A stretch of 30,361 nucleotides of DNA from Priapulus caudatus (GCF_000485595.1 NW_014577756.1:74551-104911), one strand, 5' to 3'. Counted from the stretch's first letter, positions 1 through 10,160 are shown. Notes: a model not told the origin generated them from the letters alone. Translations and numbers: made by a program.

Positions 1-23
1 ATCTATTTATCTATCTATCTATC

Positions 24-65
<42 letters not shown>

Positions 66-230
66 CCTATCTATCTATCTATCTATCCATCCATGTTTAT
101 CTATCCATATTCGTCTATCAATTCATCTATCCATCCATCCATCCATCCATCCATCCATCCACCCGTCCGTCCGTCCGTCCGTCCGTCCATCCATCCATTC
201 ATCCATTCATCCATCATCCATTGTCTCTCG
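1..230. repeat. CTAT / CATC / GTCC microsatellite block
   Basis: Interrupted (CTAT)n from 1 to about 88, then (CATC)n and (CGTC)n from about 118 to 215. The open frame across it, rich in Ser/Ile/His/Pro, is only the repeat read in codons. The next 460 bases (230-690) are ordinary mixed sequence with no gene that I can support. Confidence 0.95.
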
Positions 231-691
231 GCCCCTGTCTCCCGCGCAGCTGCAAGATATCAACGACCCCCCATCGTGGCACGCCGATCCCACCTTCTCT
301 CTAATGAAGGCACGCCATGCATGAAATGGCTGCGATTTCAAACCGTCACCGCGCACTTTTGCATCGCAAACTATTCCCGTCTACATTCATCGATAATGAG
401 CTTTGTTCCCCGCATTTATATCGCTAAATCGCTCAATCTGCATTATATTGCGTACGCGACTTTTTCGCGTCTGCTTTTTTTGTTCGTACGTTGATTGCTG
501 TCGGGCGCCTTCTATTATGGATACGAACGCCAGCGTCATCGCTGTGATCACCGACTCACGATCAATGCACTATATTGACACGACGACCGGACCTAGAGGA
601 CAGAGAATTCGTGAAAACGAGACGTTTATTTGGAGCCGATCAAACCGGAGTCGATCGCTCGCCGCAAAGACGCTCGTTGTATTGTTATTAA

Positions 692-699
692 TGACGTCA
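692..699 (+). promoter_or_regulatory. Perfect CRE octamer upstream of the neuropeptide gene
   Basis: TGACGTCA, the full palindromic cAMP-response element bound by CREB/ATF family bZIP proteins, lies 140 bp before the start codon and about 75 bp before the candidate initiator. Its position fits a proximal promoter element. That it is functional is inference; one 8-bp match can occur by chance in 30 kb. Confidence 0.5.
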
Positions 700-730
700 A
701 TCTAATCAGGTTTTGGTCACCGCGCCGGCT

Positions 731-771
731 ACTTAAGAGTAGAGTGAACACGCATGTTTAGTTTGCAGTTG
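731..771 (+). promoter_or_regulatory. Candidate core promoter: TATA-like and initiator
   Basis: ACTTAAGA at 731-738 is a weak TATA-like box. GCAGTTG around 765-771 resembles the arthropod initiator core (TCAGT), with the A at 767 as the likely +1. This would give a 5' UTR of about 72 nt before the ATG at 839. The spacing, about 34-36 bp, is slightly long for a classical TATA box, so the TATA assignment is weaker than the initiator. Confidence 0.35.
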
Positions 772-838
772 ACCACGAGCAAAAAAAATATCTGGTCAGA
801 TACGTAGCCGTCATCTCAAGCAAGAAATCTCCAGCAAA

Positions 839-887
839 ATGCAGGTCGTCATAGCAACGGCGCTGATCCTCAGCGTGGTATTGCAAG
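839..887 (+). CDS. Orcokinin-like neuropeptide precursor, exon 1 (signal peptide)
   Basis: The start codon at 839 sits in a GCAAAATGC context, close to the arthropod CAAAATG start consensus. The 16 complete codons give MQVVIATALILSVVLQ, a short amino end followed by an unbroken hydrophobic core, as expected for a secretory signal peptide. The exon ends CAAG|GTAAGC at 887/888, a near-perfect donor, leaving one base (phase 1). The frame would run into non-coding sequence beyond the donor, so this is a 5' exon and not a small stand-alone gene. It is the only signal-peptide exon with a good donor that I found upstream of the peptide-repeat exon on the same strand. The link between the two is inference from phase, spacing and protein logic. 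Confidence 0.7.
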
Positions 888-2253
<1,366 letters not shown>

Positions 2254-2291
2254 TGTCTGGCCAGACTAGAGACTGTTTACGAATGCCTTCA
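2254..2291 (+). CDS. Orcokinin-like neuropeptide precursor, proposed 38-nt microexon 2
   Basis: A strong acceptor (TTTTTTTTCCGCAG) ends at 2253. Entered in phase 1 from exon 1, the exon reads V-SGQTRDCLRMPS and can leave in phase 0 at TCA|GTAAAG (2291/2292), the only in-frame codon-boundary GT before the stop at 2352. Phase 0 is exactly what the TAG acceptor of the terminal exon needs. It also completes the signal peptide: small residues at -3 and -1 (V-S-G) followed by Q, which could become pyroglutamate. The weak points are the donor (A at -1, A at +5) and the short length. If the donor is not used, the frame continues to TAG at 2352-2354 and gives a small Cys-containing tail (see findings). 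Confidence 0.5.
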
Positions 2292-2488
2292 GTAAAGACT
2301 TCAAATAGAATATACAACTATAAGCTCTGCTCGAATTGCTGCGCTTTCAATTAGTAGCTCTGATATATATGGCTTCTGTATCTGTATGAGCTTGTCTGAG
2401 ATTCCCAAAGAGGTGTTCATGAATCAGTGGATTTCGCATGACTGGCTAAATGACGTGCACGGAGAATCTTTATAATGTATGCGAAGTC

Positions 2489-2650
2489 CGTGAATGGCAG
2501 TCTTTAAACTGAATACATGCTGTTATGCTAGATTCACACTGGCAATTTATTGCCTTTGAAAATCTTTGAGGTAAAATATTTCAAAATCTTTTGTAAAGAT
2601 TTTTCAATTTCGGTCAAATTCGTGAATTGCAGTCTTTAAACTGAATACAC
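2489..2650. repeat. Direct repeat pair, about 30 bp
   Basis: CGTGAATGGCAGTCTTTAAA at 2489 and CGTGAATTGCAGTCTTTAAA at 2621 share the following CTGAATACA and then a looser TGTTA(T/C)GC. The pair is spaced 132 bp apart. The stretch between shows no coding signal. Confidence 0.8.
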
Positions 2651-2743
2651 AATGTTACGCAGTTAACAGTGTGAGACTTTAGTGCCAAGATTTGGAACTC
2701 GATTCTTCCATTCGTTCAGTAATGGGAGGTCTCTCATCCATAT

Positions 2744-2749
2744 AATAAA
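2744..2749 (+). terminator. Possible polyadenylation signal AATAAA
   Basis: AATAAA lies about 390 bp after the TAG at 2352-2354 that would close a read-through version of exon 2. It would serve only if a short transcript ends in intron 2. An isolated hexamer is weak evidence. Confidence 0.15.
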
Positions 2750-5404
2750 CTAAAGAGTAGGAATAGCGTGATCAAGGAATTGCTCCCAAGTTACGAGCAA
2801 CCTTTACTCGTGCCTACAGCAAATATTATGGTCTGTTATATGGCTACAAAATACCACATTGTAATTGGCACACATGAGGGTTCGTCACGGCCCATAAACC
2901 ATCATTGCACTCCGAAAATCAATGTAGCCCGCTGAGCGGTGCTGCTACCTATAGTGTAATCACTATCTCTCGCCTGCGACACAGCCACGATGAGCGGTAA
3001 AAAATAATTTAACCGGTGGAAAAATGGCAGGATATCAAGTCTGGTAAAACGCAATTAATGTAGTAAAACACGAAGACCGTGGAGCATGGAAAAATATCTG
3101 CGTCTGCGTACTTTACTCAGAGATTCCCTGCGGAACCCCATAGTAATGTCTCTGACATGTGTCCCTGCGATTTGTTTACTTCCTGGCAGAGGTCGTAGAT
3201 TGCCCGATGTCTTAGATTGGAGTCTCTCTTGTTTTGTTATTTATGAACTCAATAACACTATTACTAGAGTCGACAGTAAGCGATGTGGCAAGCCAAAGAG
3301 ACCAAGGACAATTGACAATAAATACTAGTATATACACGTCTTACTCTATCTGTGATTAATTAAACATAATTACTTAAAGTTGAACTCAAACTTTTACCTC
3401 AATTAAACATTTAATTATCCCTGTCCCTAACGGTTTTATCTATACATAATCAATCACAAGAGAAACCATATAGAGAAATATTGCATATTTTTTTGCAAAC
3501 CCCCCTGTAAACAAATGTCACTGTCCTCACCGACCGGACATATACCGACAAGAAAAAAAGTTTTTTCATTACATTCTGTGTGTTTTTACGATTATCCCTC
3601 ACGCCAGACCCTATATACTGTCCCCGCCCACTGGTGCAAACTTTATTTTGCCGCGTCGAAGGTAATTGCGATCATATGTGGTGAGAAAGTGTTTTACGCT
3701 AGAGGCAGCACCTCTCAGCGGTCAACATTGATAATTCCACGGGATAATCTTTGTTTTATTATTTTATTTCATGGCACGTGATATGCTCTGCATCAAATAC
3801 AATGCCGTATATTTCGGAGCTAAATAGCAATGCATGTGTATTAATAGATTATTTGTATATGGAACATATCACTATCGCAGATTAGATATCATCAGGATCC
3901 ACTCGTGATATCATCTACATATTTATGATTCCGTCTGCTATATTTTGCCGACGCTCATTTCATTTTCATAACTGACGACGCACTTACATACAGATGTTAA
4001 TACCTGGTTATAGCCAACCGAACCCGCCGGAAATTCCGCCCCATACCAACACGTTTTATGTAATATTGCCTGGGTGCAATCCGCTCTGTGATCAACCACA
4101 TTCGTATATCGATTTACATTATGGCCATATATTATATATGCTACATTGTCATATATGATTTATTTGGATATATGCTGCCAATAATTTATGGGCATACCAC
4201 CCACAACGTCATGGCCATATGCAAGCGAACACGGTCTACGAGTACGAGTGTTTGTAGTTCAGGCTGAATGGGTTCGTGCGTACATTCTCATATGACATCA
4301 AAGACTAGTTTTTTTGTTTGCGCGGGCGTGCAAGTGCCGCGGCTTCTTACTGATTCGAAAACATTTGCGCATTTACTGTTCCGCATTGCGTATTTTTTCG
4401 TGCAGACCTAAAACCGCATAATTGGGTTTCGCTTGCTTAAAAGCAAGATCGTGGTCCAGGATACAATGATATCGCATCGATCGATCGGCACATCAGAGAA
4501 GAAATATATGATAGAGGTACTGCGACTCAAGTCTTTTCAGTGAACAAATAGCTCAGGCGGTTGGCTGCTCTTTCCAGATGCACTGAGGACGCTCTAAAAC
4601 CGAATGATTGTCCATCGTGGCTAGCAATAGTCAAGTTGATTAACCCTCGATAATTGCAGTGGCAAGCCACAATCGTATTTTATCTACCCGAACGCTCTGT
4701 TAGCACAGCGCCCCCACGAGGATTTAATTTCCTTGGCTCTGGCAAAGGAGGCTAGTGGGATGAATATAAGCCTCGAATCTACGAGGCATCCAACCATGAG
4801 GTTATACCTATTGAGTCAGCGGTAAACAACCGTGACAGGTGTGACACACTACACCGCGCGCGCTCTCCGAAAAGCAATATGTGTAATTGCCCTTCGGCTC
4901 GCACTAGGCTAATATTCAGGACAATGTAAATTTTCGTCTGTTTAATTAAGCAATATAGCTGAGTAGACCGCACCGCGGAATTGTCTACATACTTTTGTAA
5001 CTATGCAAAGATCGGTGCATCTATAAAACGTATGAAATCATCGTAATTCATAGCACTTCAAAGGTCATATAGGGGTCAGGGCAATCGACAGAACCACTCG
5101 GTTTTGATCTTGCTTCTTTTTCTTTCTCGCGCGCATGTAGCGTTGTACTACTATAATTGTACTATAATTTATATGTTACGGGCATGGATTTCCAGAATGA
5201 AACTTGCGTAACTGAACTAAACCAATGCATACTGCGGGAAAATGGCTATCTACTTTTTTGAATTAATTATCTTTCTATTTTACGGAAGGATGTAATGAGT
5301 AACCATATTATGAAGACAAATGAAATATATATATCATCAATAAAGGACGCACCATTATTTATTTGGTATCACCATTAACCTATCGATGAACTTTCCCGCG
5401 TTTG

Positions 5405-5601
5405 TTTGTTTACACCCACCTACTACCAATGTACTGTTACGATGTATTTGTTTACACCCATGCACCTACCGATGTGCTATTATGTATTTGTTTACACCCA
5501 CCTACTACCAATGTACTGTTACGATGTATTTGTTTACACCCATGCACCTACCGATGTGCTATTATGTATTTGTTTACACCCACCTACTACCGATGTACTG
5601 T
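5405..5601. repeat. 82-bp tandem repeat, about 2.4 copies
   Basis: Two related half-units of 42 and 40 bp, each beginning TTTGTTTACACCCA, alternate to form an 82-bp period. Since 82 is not a multiple of three, each copy shifts frame, which is why all three plus frames look open and carry the same Val-Tyr-Thr-His-type words. This argues for non-coding satellite sequence rather than a gene. Confidence 0.9.
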
Positions 5602-6322
5602 CATACGACGTGAAGCAGATTAATGCAAAGTAATGCGCGAAATGGGGTTTGCAAACTGTCTACAGGTTTGATGTAAAGATACGCTGTTAAAACAAAGTTT
5701 CTAGCTTATGCGTATGCTACCATAATGGATTTTAATGGCGGTCATTTTGAAATTTAAGATGGCGCCCAGATGCCATAATCATGGAGATGGGTACCCGATG
5801 CGCGCTTACTCACGAAAAAAATATAACGGAACGCCAAACAATTATTATGCTAATGTTTATTAATTTATTATTTACGGTTTTTCAATAGATATTGCAGATC
5901 CTTTTTAATGGACATGTCTTAAACTACCTATGGGCTCATTTTCATACTTTTGTCAAAAAGTGCACAATTATGTACCTATCACCTAGCTACGTATGCTCCC
6001 GCGGCCAAGCTAGTACGGCGGCTATTCTCGGGCCGTAATCAAATTGGTCGTAAATGCATCGCAGCTAGGGCGATCCTAATCTGATGGTGTACTTAGCATG
6101 TGTTTACCCCCGAGTCTTTCTCAGTGAAAGTCTCCATCAAATTAGCCCACGTAGGCATACTTAATCCTGCTCTCGCTGGATAACAACACCTACTTATTAT
6201 CGCTACATCCTACGTATAGTGCATAAATCCGAAGAACACGCAGAACGGATTAAACATGCAAGTATAGGACGATCACCGGCCGAAAAATTGTACAGTTGTT
6301 TCATCGCGCTATCGTCGGTTGT

Positions 6323-6529
6323 CTGGTTGTTCGTAATTAATCTGGTTATTCGTAATTAATCTGGTTGTTCGTAATTAATCTGGTTGTTCGTAATTAATCT
6401 GGTTGTTCGTAATTAATCTGGTTGTTCGTAAAATCTGGTTGTTCGTAATTAATCTGGTTGTTCGTAATTAATCTGGTTATTCGTAATTAATCTGGTTGTT
6501 CGTAATTATTTTGGTTGTTCGTAAATTCT
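6323..6529. repeat. 19-bp tandem array, about 11 copies
   Basis: Unit CTGGTTGTTCGTAATTAAT, repeated head to tail with few substitutions (GTT/ATT) and two shortened copies (GTAAAATCTGG and the final GTAAATTCTG). There are no spacers, so it is a minisatellite and not a CRISPR-like array. It lies inside intron 2. Confidence 0.95.
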
Positions 6530-6580
6530 GCTTGCCGTTCTTTGTGCACGTGTCAAGCAAATTGAGACGTGGTAAACGAA

Positions 6581-6873
6581 GGGCCGTAGCCTGTGGGGGC
6601 AAGGGAGGGGCTGCTGCCCCTAGATTTTGTAGCAAATTTTAAAATACGCTTATATAGCTAATATACGCTTAAATAAGCTAAAATATGCTTATATAGCTAA
6701 TAATCGTAAATGACCCTAACTTGATTTTTGGTCACTTATCCGTGAAAACCTTGTCTCAGACCCACCTCTACCACACCATGGACGTCGATCAAGAGCTGCG
6801 CCCGTCGCTCATCATTACACAGTTGAGTCATTAAATTTTTCTCCCCCCCAAAAACTTTTTCAGCCTACGGCCC
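6581..6873. mobile_element. MITE-like element with short terminal inverted repeats
   Basis: GGGCCGTAGCCTG at 6581-6593 pairs with CAGCCTACGGCCC at 6861-6873 (12 of 13 positions). Just inside one end is a G-rich stretch and just inside the other a C-rich stretch, a layout common in non-autonomous DNA transposons of invertebrates. An internal ~21-bp tandem (AATACGCTTATATAGCTAA, about 6643-6706, three copies) lies within. GAA flanks both ends and may be a short target duplication. No transposase is present; the superfamily is not assigned. Confidence 0.55.
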
Positions 6874-7693
6874 TGAAACGGTATTGGGCAATTATGGCTG
6901 ACTAATTACAGTCATTATAAACAATTGAGTTCAAATACACATCATCCCTCATGAATCGATAATTCATAAATTGTATTTTGCGATACCATCTCTCTACTCG
7001 ATGATCTCGATTGAATTCCACAATCTGATGAGCCGAAGCTTTTCATTTAATTACTGTGCCTCCTAATAACATTCGTCATACTCCCTGGTGTTACACGAAT
7101 GCAGCGACTGCATGTGTACAAGCAGTACAACTAAAACTGCACTCAAACGGTCAGAGCCTTTATTTATTGGTCACTATAGTAAATCGACATTGATAACACA
7201 ATTATGATAAAGTACGGTTATTGGCCCTGCGAGACAGTTTTGTCGGCCATTTTCTCATAACAGCCGAAATTACATAGTCACGTGATGCAGCACTTACGCT
7301 TAAAAGTCTCCGATTATGTCATTTAATTGACAGCTGTTTACTAAACTGTTCTTTCGTGTAAATAACTGTACAGCCAAACTTGCATGAAGCGGTGACGCAG
7401 GGGAAAAGGGCAAACTTTCAAAATTATTCTTCATAGACGGCTAACCGTTCTATAGACGTTTCATTGTATAACCACCACTCAAGAAACCCGTCGAAATTAT
7501 TCTTGATTGGCAGACTGGTGTCCGTTCTATAATAGTGCTCTGCCCGCTAACACGTGTGTTTGACTGTAATACAATCAGATCGTTATAGAAATTAGTTTAG
7601 TCTAGAACGTTGTGGTGTAATCTGGACATTGTGAATCTAAAGGTAACTAGCACGCATCACATCTAACACGGTTTACTGGCTTCTGTGTTGTAG

Positions 7694-8488
7694 GAAGAGA
7701 GAGCGATCGACACGCTATTCGGGCAAGGCCTGGGCGCCGAGAAACGCCTCGAAGACGCCTCACGACGACACACGGACAAGCGCGGCTGGAATGATGGCGC
7801 AACGTTCACCTATGACGACATCGTCCGAGAACTCCTGCGGCGCTCGGAGCGACTGTTTCTACCGAAAACGGAACATTCGCGATCATGGCCAAGGGCTGTA
7901 CGACGTCAAAGCTACTTTGATAATCTCGGTGGCAGTAATCTAATGGGAAAGCGCACCTTTGACAGCCTTGGTGGAAGCAATTTGATGAGAAAACGCACCT
8001 TTGATAACCTTGGTGGGAGCAATCTAATTGGAAAACGCACCTTTGACAGCCTTGGTGGAAGCAATTTGATGAGAAAACGCACCTTTGATAACCTTGGTGG
8101 GAGCAATCTAATTGGAAAACGCACCTTTGACAGCCTTGGTGGAAGCAATTTGATGAGAAAACGCACCTTTGATAACCTTGGTGGGAGCAATCTAATTGGA
8201 AAACGCCCCTTTGACAGCCTTGGTGGAAGCAATTTGATGAGAAAACGCACCTTTGATAACCTTGGTGGGAGCAATCTAATTGGGAAACGCACCTTTGACA
8301 GCCTTGGTGGAAGTAACATCCTTGGAAAACGCACGTTTGACAGTCTTGGTGGTAGCAACATAATTGGAAAACGCACGTTTGACAGCCTTGGTGGTAGTAA
8401 TCTGTTAGGTAAACGAGCTTTCGACAGTCTCGGTGGTGGACATTTGATAGGAAAGAAATATTTCGACAGTTTGGGCGGCGCAATCTGA
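7694..8488 (+). CDS. Orcokinin-like neuropeptide precursor, terminal exon with 14 peptide copies
   Basis: The acceptor TTCTGTGTTGTAG ends at 7693. The exon encodes 264 residues and stops at TGA 8486-8488. Spacer peptides come first (starting EERAIDTLFGQGLGAEKR), separated by KR and RR sites and including an acidic GWNDGATFTYDDIVRELL segment. The array follows: one QSYFDNLGGSNLMG copy, then TFDSLGGSNLM-R-KR and TFDNLGGSNLI-G-KR alternating four times (one copy starts PFDS), then three TFDSLGGSN(IL/II/LL)-G-KR copies, AFDSLGGGHLI-G-KK and a terminal YFDSLGGAI. Dibasic sites imply prohormone-convertase cleavage in the secretory pathway. Nine copies have a Gly donor for C-terminal amidation; four end Met-Arg-Lys-Arg and should be free acids. 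The FDSLGGxxL core matches the orcokinin/pedal-peptide superfamily, nearest to insect orcokinin B; an exact orthologue is not claimed. With exons 1 and 2 the precursor is 293 residues. Confidence 0.9.
   Translation, partial: EERAIDTLFGQGLGAEKRLEDASRRHTDKRGWNDGATFTYDDIVRELLRRSERLFLPKTEHSRSWPRAVRRQSYFDNLGGSNLMGKRTFDSLGGSNLMRKRTFDNLGGSNLIGKRTFDSLGGSNLMRKRTFDNLGGSNLIGKRTFDSLGGSNLMRKRTFDNLGGSNLIGKRPFDSLGGSNLMRKRTFDNLGGSNLIGKRTFDSLGGSNILGKRTFDSLGGSNIIGKRTFDSLGGSNLLGKRAFDSLGGGHLIGKKYFDSLGGAI
7949..8284 (+). repeat. Coding tandem repeat: four 84-bp dimers of a 42-bp peptide unit
   Basis: Each dimer encodes one FDS...LMRKR copy and one FDN...LIGKR copy. The first three dimers are identical apart from one AAG/AAA edge change; the fourth differs by A to C (Thr to Pro) and a final GGA to GGG. 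Silent differences between the two halves of the dimer (for example GGA versus GGG, TTG versus CTA) are retained in every dimer, so the 84-bp unit, not the 42-bp unit, is what has been copied. Confidence 0.95.
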
Positions 8489-8667
8489 TGAGTCAACGCG
8501 ACCTAGACATCCCTTAGAGAGGGAAATCTCATCAAAAAGAACATGCAGGAACAAGACCAGGAATCATTTCCTCACTACGTACGGAAGCGATCCCCGAAGG
8601 CGGAAATAATGTGAAACCAGGGAGTTGTAAACTGTGGCCATATCGTGTAACCAGCTATATATATACA

Positions 8668-8716
<49 letters not shown>

Positions 8717-8950
8717 TGGACACGTATCGTCAGTTTATATATATATATATATGATAAAACTGACTCGCTTATGCGGATTCTGTATGTGTGAAATATTTAC
8801 GTTTTAACGCTGGTTGTGCTGAAATTCAAGCGGTTTGTGATAATCACATAAAAAAACGTTTGCGATATATAGATAATGGAAGCGCATGTCGTGAGATTAC
8901 AAGGATCTTATAGTTTGTTATTATTATTTTATTCTCAACAAAACTAGTGC
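8489..8950 (+). other. Probable 3' UTR and flank with (TA)n tract and hairpin
   Basis: After the stop codon there is mixed sequence to about 8655, then TA dinucleotides (8659-8712) and a second TA run inside a hairpin: GTCAGTTT at 8729-8736 pairs with AAACTGAC at 8757-8764. No AATAAA occurs in this stretch, so the transcript end is undetermined. The nearest variant is ATTAAA at 9194-9199. Confidence 0.5.
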
Positions 8951-8958
8951 AGGGTTTC

Positions 8959-9175
8959 GTTAAATATTCGGAAATATAGCTATTAATTGGCCTAGTTAAC
9001 CCCGGGTTAGTGATAAATATTCGGAAATATAGCTATTAATTTGGACTAGTTAACCCCGGTTTAGTGTTTTATATTTGGAAATATAGCTATTAACTTGGCA
9101 TAGGTAGCTCCGGTTTAGTGTTAAATAGTCGGAAATATAGCTATTAATTTGGCCTAGTTAACCCCGGTTTAGTGC
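8959..9175. repeat. About 57-bp tandem repeat, four copies
   Basis: The shared core is CGGAAATATAGCTATTAA followed by TTGGCCTAGTTAACCCCGGTTTAG, with moderate divergence; copy 3 is the most changed (TATTTGG, GGTAGCTCC). Sequence from 9187 to 9690 contains no feature I can support. Confidence 0.92.
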
Positions 9176-9193
9176 GCTGCTAGGGTTAATGCG

Positions 9194-9199
9194 ATTAAA
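9194..9199 (+). terminator. Possible variant polyadenylation signal ATTAAA
   Basis: First common poly(A) hexamer variant downstream of the precursor stop, about 700 bp away. No downstream GU-rich element stands out. It is a candidate only. Confidence 0.15.
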
Positions 9200-9698
9200 A
9201 TAACACATCAACTTTATTAATCGTTAAATAATTAATGCGACGCGAGGGTCGTTCATTTTGTGCAAATGATAATGGCGATTTCAGCAGCATTCTAATACAA
9301 ATACGGAATGTTCGTTGTTGCGGCACTTCCGTATACGAATTGACGTCTTGTTTAGAAACAGCTTGGGTTCCATCAAACGCTTTGGCGTTTGGTGCCATGC
9401 GACACGATGATATATAACAACGTTCTCTATATCATAGGAAAGTAGCGCAATTGACACGCGGATGAGTTTGAGTAATTGGGAAATGAAATCGAGGTCATGT
9501 GGTGGAGCCGATGGAATAACGTGAAAAGCCCCAAATGAATTAGCTGATGGTAATGTGTGGTAATGCACTGTCGTGATAAACAGAGGCCCCTAGTTATTTA
9601 CTACCTGTGGAGTGTTATAATACTTACGTGTAATGCATGAATTACGGATGATTTATTATTAACATATTACTCACTAACACACATCATCACAAACAAAC

Positions 9699-9925
9699 AC
9701 ACCACACACACACACACACACACACGCCGCACGCACCGCAGCACGCACGCACGCACGCATCACTGGACTCCACACAACACACACACCACAAGACACACCC
9801 ACAGCGCCACGCACGCGCACCGCGACGGCGGCAGCGCCCACAACAAACAAAACAGAACCACAGAACAAGAAAACACAAACACATAACACAACACACAACA
9901 AAACACAAGCACCACACAACACACT
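9699..9925. repeat. AC-rich low-complexity block
   Basis: (AC)n at about 9704-9724, then CACG/CGCAC repeats and CAACAC words to 9925, followed by (TA)n and (TG)n to about 10010. Antisense Cys/Val-rich frames across it are repeat artefacts. Confidence 0.9.
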
Positions 9926-10025
9926 GTATATATATATATATATATAGTATATTATATATGTATATGTATGTATGTGTGTGCGTGTGTGTGTATATCTATA
10001 TGTATAGCGGTAGATAAGAAGTAGC

Positions 10026-10160
10026 GTGCGAACACTAAGCGGTTTTTAGTATTACATGTACTAGTTACATGCGAACACTGAGCGGTTTTTAGTATTACAT
10101 GTACTACTTACATGCGAACACTGAGCGGTTTTTAGCATTACATGTACTAGTTACATGCGA
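10026..10160. repeat. 43-bp tandem repeat, three copies plus a partial
   Basis: The unit contains GCGAACACTGAGCGGTTTTT and then AGTATTACATGTACTAGTTACAT. Copies begin at about 10067, 10110 and 10153 (partial), preceded by a first copy near 10024. ACATGTACTAGTTACATG is itself partly self-complementary. Sequence 10161-10560 shows nothing further. Confidence 0.93.

Larger units (their letters stand above)
2292..7693 (+). other. Intron 2 of the neuropeptide gene
   Basis: From GTAAAG at 2292 to TTGTAG at 7693, 5402 bp. Contents: a ~30-bp direct repeat (2489 and 2621), an 82-bp tandem repeat (5405-5601), a 19-bp tandem array (6323-6529) and a MITE-like element (6581-6873). Stretches 2660-5400, 5602-6320 and 6880-7690 hold no gene I can support. 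Further small exons here cannot be excluded by eye. Confidence 0.45.

Noticed and set aside
4551-4620. tRNA gene suggested by TAGCTCAGGCGGTTGGC
   Set aside because: It matches a tRNA A-box but no B-box (GTTCGAATCC type) follows and no cloverleaf can be drawn; at most a decayed tRNA-derived repeat.
5386-5633. Three overlapping frames of about 75 codons
   Set aside because: The 82-bp repeat rotates frame; all three show the same words, which is not how a coding repeat behaves.
6323-6529. CRISPR-like array
   Set aside because: Units are adjacent with no unique spacers, and the window is eukaryotic.
7943-7945. ATG at 7943 as the start of the neuropeptide protein
   Set aside because: It encodes the Met of the first peptide copy. 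The frame is open upstream to the splice acceptor at 7693 and contains spacer peptides and cleavage sites; a start here would lack a signal peptide.
7806-8496. Antisense open frames of 225 and 194 codons opposite the peptide repeats
   Set aside because: The 42-bp unit is a multiple of three, so any frame free of stops in one unit stays open through the array. The sense frame carries dibasic sites, an acceptor and a logical stop.
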